Source: Thermoplasmata archaeon | GTDB taxonomy: Archaea > Thermoplasmatota > Thermoplasmata > Thermoplasmatales > Thermoplasmataceae | Length of the DNA stretch: 8,429 bases | Assembly: GCA_021793945.1 (NCBI GenBank) | Contig: JAJYRT010000078.1 | Location: 1-8,429 of the forward strand | Reading direction: 5' to 3' | Shown here: positions 6,077-8,429 of the stretch, piece by piece | Position numbering within the stretch: the first letter of the stretch is position 1 | Layout of the letters: the number at the start of each line of letters is the position of its first letter | Translations under genes and position numbers: made by a program | Notes under the pieces: model-generated | Databases searched by the model: none | What the model saw: only the letters and a program-made list of their open reading frames with translations | Told to the model about the DNA's origin: nothing

Positions 6077-6990
6077 TTCTTCTCACCTATTAATTTGAAA
6101 AAATATTCTTCAAGCGTTTCACCCATTGGCATAAACTCCCTGATACGATAACCAGACTTGATTATGCTGTCAGGTATGGAAGGAATTTCACTGTCGGGTA
6201 CATTTAGATCCGATAAAAATACAAAGTGACCGTCAAATCTTGATTCTCCATAGTCTTTCAAGATTTTGAGAAATTGTTCATCGTAGTTATCAACAACCAC
6301 CTTTATGACCGTGTTCCCGAGAGAATGAAGCTCGTTCCTCTTCAGCACCTTCACAAGTTTTCCGTGGTTGATAATGGCAACTCTGTCGGCAACATCTTCA
6401 ACTTCACTCAGGATGTGCGATGAAAGTAGTACGGACTTTCCTTCCTTTTTAATGCCGAACATAAGATTTCTCACAAAAACAACTCCTTCAGGGTCCAACC
6501 CGTTTAATGTCTCGTCAAACAGAACATTCTGTGGGTTTCCAATAATTGATTCTGCAATGGCGAATCTCTTCTTCATACCCTGTGAATAATCCCTGAGTTT
6601 CTTGTCGAGATGAGCCTCCAGGCCAACTATGGAAAGCAGATGCTCTATTCTTTCATCTGCCTCCCTTCCGTTTAGACCATAAAAACCAGCATAATACTTC
6701 ATAAGCTGAACGGGCTTGGCATTTGGCTCAAAATTCGGAAATTCCGGAATCCAGCCCACTTGCGCTGCAGCTTTTATTTTATCCTTTACCATGTCATGCC
6801 CATCAACCAGCACCCTGCCGGAAGTTGGTAGTATAATACCTGCAGACATCCTTATAGTCGATGTTTTGCCAGCACCGTTAAGACCTACGAGGCCCAATAT
6901 TTCTCCATCCTTCATTTCCAGGTTAAGGCTATCAACAGCCGGTGGAGACTTTGGGGTGTATACTTTTGTAACCGATTCGATATTTATCAA
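6073..6990 (-). CDS. ABC transporter ATP-binding protein (CcmA/NatA-like, ABC-2 exporter type)
   Basis: The 305-residue protein has a full nucleotide-binding domain: Walker A 'GLNGAGKT' (36-43), a 'VGWIPEF' Q-loop region with Glu in place of Gln (E83), signature 'YSQGMKKR' (135-142), Walker B 'NVLFDE' (155-160, D159, E160), D-loop 'LNGLDP' (162-167) and H-loop H192 in 'LLSSH'. The last ~85 residues are the variable C-terminal domain typical of NatA/CcmA exporters. It energises the permease encoded directly after it. The TTG start at 6990 is forced by an in-frame TAA just upstream, the next Met is residue 26, and GGGGT precedes it by 7 bases. A perfect palindrome at 7005-7020 suggests regulated transcription. 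Confidence 0.92.
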   Translation of the reverse strand: MINIESVTKVYTPKSPPAVDSLNLEMKDGEILGLVGLNGAGKTSTIRMSAGIILPTSGRVLVDGHDMVKDKIKAAAQVGWIPEFPNFEPNAKPVQLMKYYAGFYGLNGREADERIEHLLSIVGLEAHLDKKLRDYSQGMKKRFAIAESIIGNPQNVLFDETLNGLDPEGVVFVRNLMFGIKKEGKSVLLSSHILSEVEDVADRVAIINHGKLVKVLKRNELHSLGNTVIKVVVDNYDEQFLKILKDYGESRFDGHFVFLSDLNVPDSEIPSIPDSIIKSGYRIREFMPMGETLEEYFFKLIGEKN

Positions 6991-7004
6991 TTAATTGACC
7001 CCGG

Positions 7005-7051
7005 TTTCCGATATCGGAAAGTTAGATTTTAAATATTTTTATTTTATAAAT
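7005..7051 (-). promoter_or_regulatory. Promoter and 16-bp palindromic operator of the ABC operon
   Basis: TTTCCGATATCGGAAA (7005-7020) is a perfect 16-bp palindrome ending 14 bases before the ATPase start. Two TATA-like elements precede it on the minus strand (within 7026-7037 and 7042-7051). Spacing of ~26 bases from either puts the transcript start in or at the edge of the palindrome, a classic repressor position. Archaeal ABC-2 operons are often controlled by GntR/YtrA- or PadR-type regulators, but none is encoded in the window. Confidence 0.6.
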
Positions 7052-7063
7052 AGAATAAAGTAA

Positions 7064-7147
7064 TGCAAATGAGTGGATTCGAACTCTCATACCCACACAA
7101 GATGAGCTCTGAATCCATTGTCTTTAACATAGCTCGACCATCTCCGC
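7064..7147 (-). pseudogene. tRNA-Leu(CAG)-like sequence, full length but degenerate
   Basis: Read from 7147 on the minus strand, 84 bases carry acceptor GCGGAGA, TG, D stem GTC/GAC, an anticodon arm with loop TTCAGAG (anticodon CAG), then TTCGAAT as T-loop and a final GCA. The length suits a type-2 tRNA. Several parts are broken: the T stem (GAGAG against CCACT) barely pairs, acceptor pairs 6 and 7 fail and 3 and 4 are G.T, the anticodon stem has an A.C at its inner end, and one canonical D-loop G is changed. I judge it a decayed tRNA-Leu; a non-canonical functional RNA is the alternative. It lies just upstream of the ABC operon on the same strand. Confidence 0.5.
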
Positions 7148-7262
7148 TTTGTAATATGAGCTTAACGGGCATATGTGAAGGATGCTAAAAATTGAATAAA
7201 AAGGTTGAATGTATATTTCTCTCGTCAACTACCCCACCCTGATGGATGGGGCTTATTGCTGT
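7108..7262 (-). repeat. Direct repeat copy 2 (tRNA-Leu 5' half, upstream region, IS605-like hairpin)
   Basis: Aligns with 98-256. The leader is nearly identical up to 7223/213, and both copies then switch to hairpin sequence at exactly the same base. The hairpin itself has diverged (CCCCACCC/GGATGGGG against CCCCGCCC/GGACGGGG) while keeping its pairing. Together with copy 1 it frames a 7-kb block in direct orientation. Confidence 0.8.
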
Positions 7263-7286
7263 CCTCTCCCATGCCCGTGAGCATGG
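7224..7286 (-). mobile_element. IS200/IS605-like right-end remnant with two hairpins
   Basis: On the minus strand the sequence reads GAGGACAGCAATAAGCCCCA, a loop, GGGTGGGG and TAGTTGAC, another typical IS605-group right-end pattern. Arms 7232-7239 and 7244-7251 pair fully on the minus strand with a single U.G wobble. A second perfect 6-bp hairpin, CCATGC/GCATGG (7269-7274 with 7281-7286), lies just 5' of it on that strand, like the stacked stems of an omega-RNA end. No tnpB is present; further upstream the DNA encodes a PIN-like tail on the other strand. Confidence 0.5.
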
Positions 7287-7288
7287 TT

Positions 7289-7417
7289 TCATCGGAACGC
7301 AACGATTGGCTGGTTGACAGCAGCCTGAAATACTCAGATCTAACAGGTATTTCGATGTTTCTTGCCACATTCGATAGAGAATTTGAAGCAGCCAACAATT
7401 TCAAAGTAGTCAGGTAG
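7289..7417 (+). pseudogene. PIN-domain (VapC-like) remnant
   Basis: The plus-strand frame ends at TAG 7415-7417 and reads 'NDWLVDSSLKYSDLTGISMF' followed by 'LATFDREFEAANNFKVVR'. The first part resembles the 'kYsDa.s' helix carrying an acidic active-site residue, and the second is the PIN C-terminal strand with 'FDREF'. Roughly ten residues usually found between them are missing, and nothing upstream encodes the N-terminal half, because the hairpin element lies there. It is probably a toxin gene truncated at its 5' side, with an internal deletion. It is about 76 bases from the vapB start and paralogous to the tail at 1-58. Confidence 0.45.
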
Positions 7418-7440
7418 CACATTTCCTATTGACTGTTTGA

Positions 7441-7492
7441 CTTATAAAGGAAGCTCATAAAAGTTAATTAGCATATATGCATATATGTATAT
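7441..7492 (+). promoter_or_regulatory. vapBC promoter and palindromic operator
   Basis: The TATA-like CTTATAAAG (7441-7449) is followed by the perfect 16-bp palindrome CATATATGCATATATG (7472-7487), part of a run of three ATATATG repeats, the third of which contains the vapB start codon at 7493. VapB-VapC complexes commonly repress their own promoter by binding palindromes in this position. Confidence 0.5.
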
Positions 7493-7729
7493 ATGGTAAA
7501 AATCATATCAATCCAGGACGACGTATATGATGAATTATCAAAGAGAAAAGATGGTAAATCTTTTTCTCAGGTCATAAGAGACCTTTTAGCGTCTTCAGAA
7601 AGTGAAACTGTTCTTGGTGATCTTAAAATGTATTACGGCATCGTGTCAGAAGATACAGCCCATGACATGAACCTAGAATTACAGAAAGGAAGAGATAGGG
7701 CAAAGACTAGAAATTTGGAAGAGTTGTAA
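7493..7729 (+). CDS. vapB: VapB-type antitoxin (archaeal DUF217-like)
   Basis: The 78-residue protein begins 'MVKIISIQDDVYDELSKRKD' and continues 'GKSFSQVIRDLL'. This is the pattern of the archaeal VapB/DUF217 antitoxins: a short beta-strand and helix-turn-helix that dimerise as a ribbon-helix-helix-like or AbrB-like DNA-binding head. The rest (residues 33-78) is charged, as expected for the part that wraps around and neutralises the toxin. The stop is four bases before the vapC start, so the pair is one operon. ATG 7493 is chosen because the conserved N-terminal motif starts directly after it; the upstream ATG triplets are part of the palindromic repeat. Confidence 0.85.
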   Translation: MVKIISIQDDVYDELSKRKDGKSFSQVIRDLLASSESETVLGDLKMYYGIVSEDTAHDMNLELQKGRDRAKTRNLEEL

Positions 7730-7733
7730 TATC

Positions 7734-8132
7734 ATGGCGCCAATTCTTGATACTAGTGTTTTGATAAATATAGTCAAAGGAGATGAAAAAACTAGAACGT
7801 TCCTGGAAACTCACCAAAAGGAGGCAGCACGCTTGACAGTGATCAATCGATATGAATTCCTGAGGGGGATTTATTCAACTTTCCCACCCGGTTCGAAAAG
7901 AGATTCGCTTATCGGTTTTCTCAACCAGTTCAAGATCTATGAGTTCACAGCAAAGACTGCCCAATATTGTGCAGAAGTGTATCAGAAACTCAAAACAAAT
8001 GGTTCGCTTATAAACGAAATGGACATTTTGATACTCGGAATATGTGAAGAAAATGGTGAATCGATCATAACCAGTGATCAGGATTTTGTCAATGCTGCAA
8101 AGATTACGGGGACTCGTATCAATTTTGTATAA
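7734..8132 (+). CDS. vapC: VapC-type PIN-domain ribonuclease toxin
   Basis: The 132-residue protein matches the usual VapC length. The PIN acidic residues are in place: D6 ('ILDTSVLI'), E41 ('RYEFLRG'), D97 ('NEMDILI') and D115 ('ITSDQDF', D117 nearby). They coordinate the metal ion that cuts RNA; known VapC toxins cut tRNAs or rRNA. All catalytic positions are intact, so the toxin should be active and is held in check by VapB. It ends about 60 bases before another tRNA-Leu-like sequence on the opposite strand, an arrangement also seen after the PIN tail at 1-58. Confidence 0.9.
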   Translation: MAPILDTSVLINIVKGDEKTRTFLETHQKEAARLTVINRYEFLRGIYSTFPPGSKRDSLIGFLNQFKIYEFTAKTAQYCAEVYQKLKTNGSLINEMDILILGICEENGESIITSDQDFVNAAKITGTRINFV

Positions 8133-8191
8133 TTGAAATATTATACTTCCACACCTTTATAATTTAAATCTTCCTGTAAACTGACGATGCT

Positions 8192-8221
8192 GATCCTTTA
8201 ACCTAGCTCGACGAGCTCCGC
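8192..8221 (-). pseudogene. tRNA-Leu-like 5' fragment, third copy
   Basis: On the minus strand from 8221: GCGGAGC, then CGTCGAGCTAGGTTAAAGGA, matching the acceptor 5' strand and D arm of the other two copies. Similarity is lost after the D arm; no anticodon, variable or T arm is recognisable. It is the shortest of the three 5' fragments. Confidence 0.5.
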
Positions 8222-8262
8222 TTTGTAATAGGAGCTTAACGGTCATATGTGAGGGATTCTAA
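8192..8262 (-). repeat. Direct repeat copy 3 (tRNA-Leu 5' fragment and upstream region, no hairpin)
   Basis: The stretch 8196-8244 aligns without gaps with 7122-7170, and similarity continues into the promoter-like upstream part before fading near 8262. It lacks the IS605-like hairpin of copies 1 and 2. With copy 2 it frames a 1.07-kb block holding the PIN remnant and vapBC. Confidence 0.7.
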
Positions 8263-8298
8263 AATTTCAAAAATATAATGAGAATAGCAGAAATTATT

Positions 8299-8429
8299 TC
8301 ATGCGATTCCTGTTGCTTTCAATGATATTTCCCATAGGTTCTTTGCATTTTGAGTATCTTCAGCCTGCCTGTTGGGGCGCTTAATCTTCCTGTTGCTGTA
8401 GTACTCCCCTGAAGCCCAGTCTTTTCCCG
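8299..8429 (-). CDS. C-terminal end of a short-chain dehydrogenase-like protein, partial
   Basis: The minus-strand frame entering from the right edge encodes 42 residues before TGA (8299-8301): 'DWASGEYYSNRKIKRPNRQA', then 'EDTQNAKNLWEISLKATGIA'. The pattern 'G.Yy...k...p...a.d...a..LWe.S...tG' is the C-terminal end of retinol-dehydrogenase-like short-chain oxidoreductases, as I know it. The Rossmann fold and active site lie outside the window, so the substrate cannot be inferred. It is probably the first stable gene at the right border of the repeat-rich region. Confidence 0.55.
   Translation of the reverse strand, partial: GKDWASGEYYSNRKIKRPNRQAEDTQNAKNLWEISLKATGIA

Noticed and set aside
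7064..7147. A functional tRNA-Leu(CAG) gene
   Set aside because: Length, anticodon loop and T-loop fit, but the T stem hardly pairs and the acceptor stem has two failed and two wobble pairs, so it is called a degenerate copy.
7185..7422. Minus-strand ORFs of 61 and 65 codons as tnpB remnants
   Set aside because: They overlap the hairpin and the PIN remnant. The plus-strand reading matches a PIN tail duplicated at 1-58, which explains 7361-7417 better; only the hairpin part looks IS-derived.
98..8262. CRISPR array
   Set aside because: The repeats are long, only three, and separated by kilobases rather than by short spacers.

Overview
The window reads as archaeal and most likely from a Thermoplasmatales-type acidophile (Ferroplasma, Acidiplasma, Cuniculiplasma or Thermoplasma relatives). 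This is inferred from a large secreted, sequon-rich surface protein that combines a YVTN beta-propeller with thermopsin-like 'ESGLPSGT.W' repeats, TATA-box promoters with near-leaderless starts, a vapBC pair with the archaeal VapB type, and an IS200/IS605-type right-end hairpin. No marker gene settles the genus.

Layout. Positions 1-380 hold the tail of a PIN-domain (VapC-like) gene, a truncated tRNA-Leu-like sequence on the minus strand with its conserved upstream region, an IS200/IS605-like right-end hairpin, and the tail of another broken ORF. Next comes the 892-residue surface protein (419-3097, minus). A 255-base gap with a possible structured RNA and an operator-like inverted repeat leads to a multi-pass membrane protein with an EE...H signature (3353-4366, plus), followed by a doubtful 51-codon W/C-rich ORF. 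A terminator hairpin separates these from a two-gene ABC-2 operon on the minus strand: the ATPase (6073-6990), then a permease with a large extracytoplasmic domain (4592-6076). The operon starts downstream of a perfect 16-bp palindrome.

From about 7064 the structure of the left edge recurs: tRNA-Leu-like sequence, the same upstream region, the same type of hairpin, and a decayed PIN tail. A complete vapBC pair follows (7493-8132), then a third tRNA-Leu-like 5' half at 8192-8221. The right edge is the C-terminal end of a short-chain dehydrogenase-like gene on the minus strand (8299-8429).

The most unusual signal is a direct-repeat family of three units. Each unit is a tRNA-Leu 5' half plus its upstream region, all on the minus strand. 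The units frame a 7-kb envelope-gene block (first to second copy) and a 1.1-kb vapBC block (second to third copy). In the first two copies the same IS605-like hairpin sits at exactly the same point, with a compensatory base-pair change, and its stem pairs completely only when read from the minus strand. The region looks like a tRNA-associated accessory site built by repeated insertion, duplication and decay, with toxin-antitoxin and PIN remnants around it. Functional links among the cargo genes are inference only.
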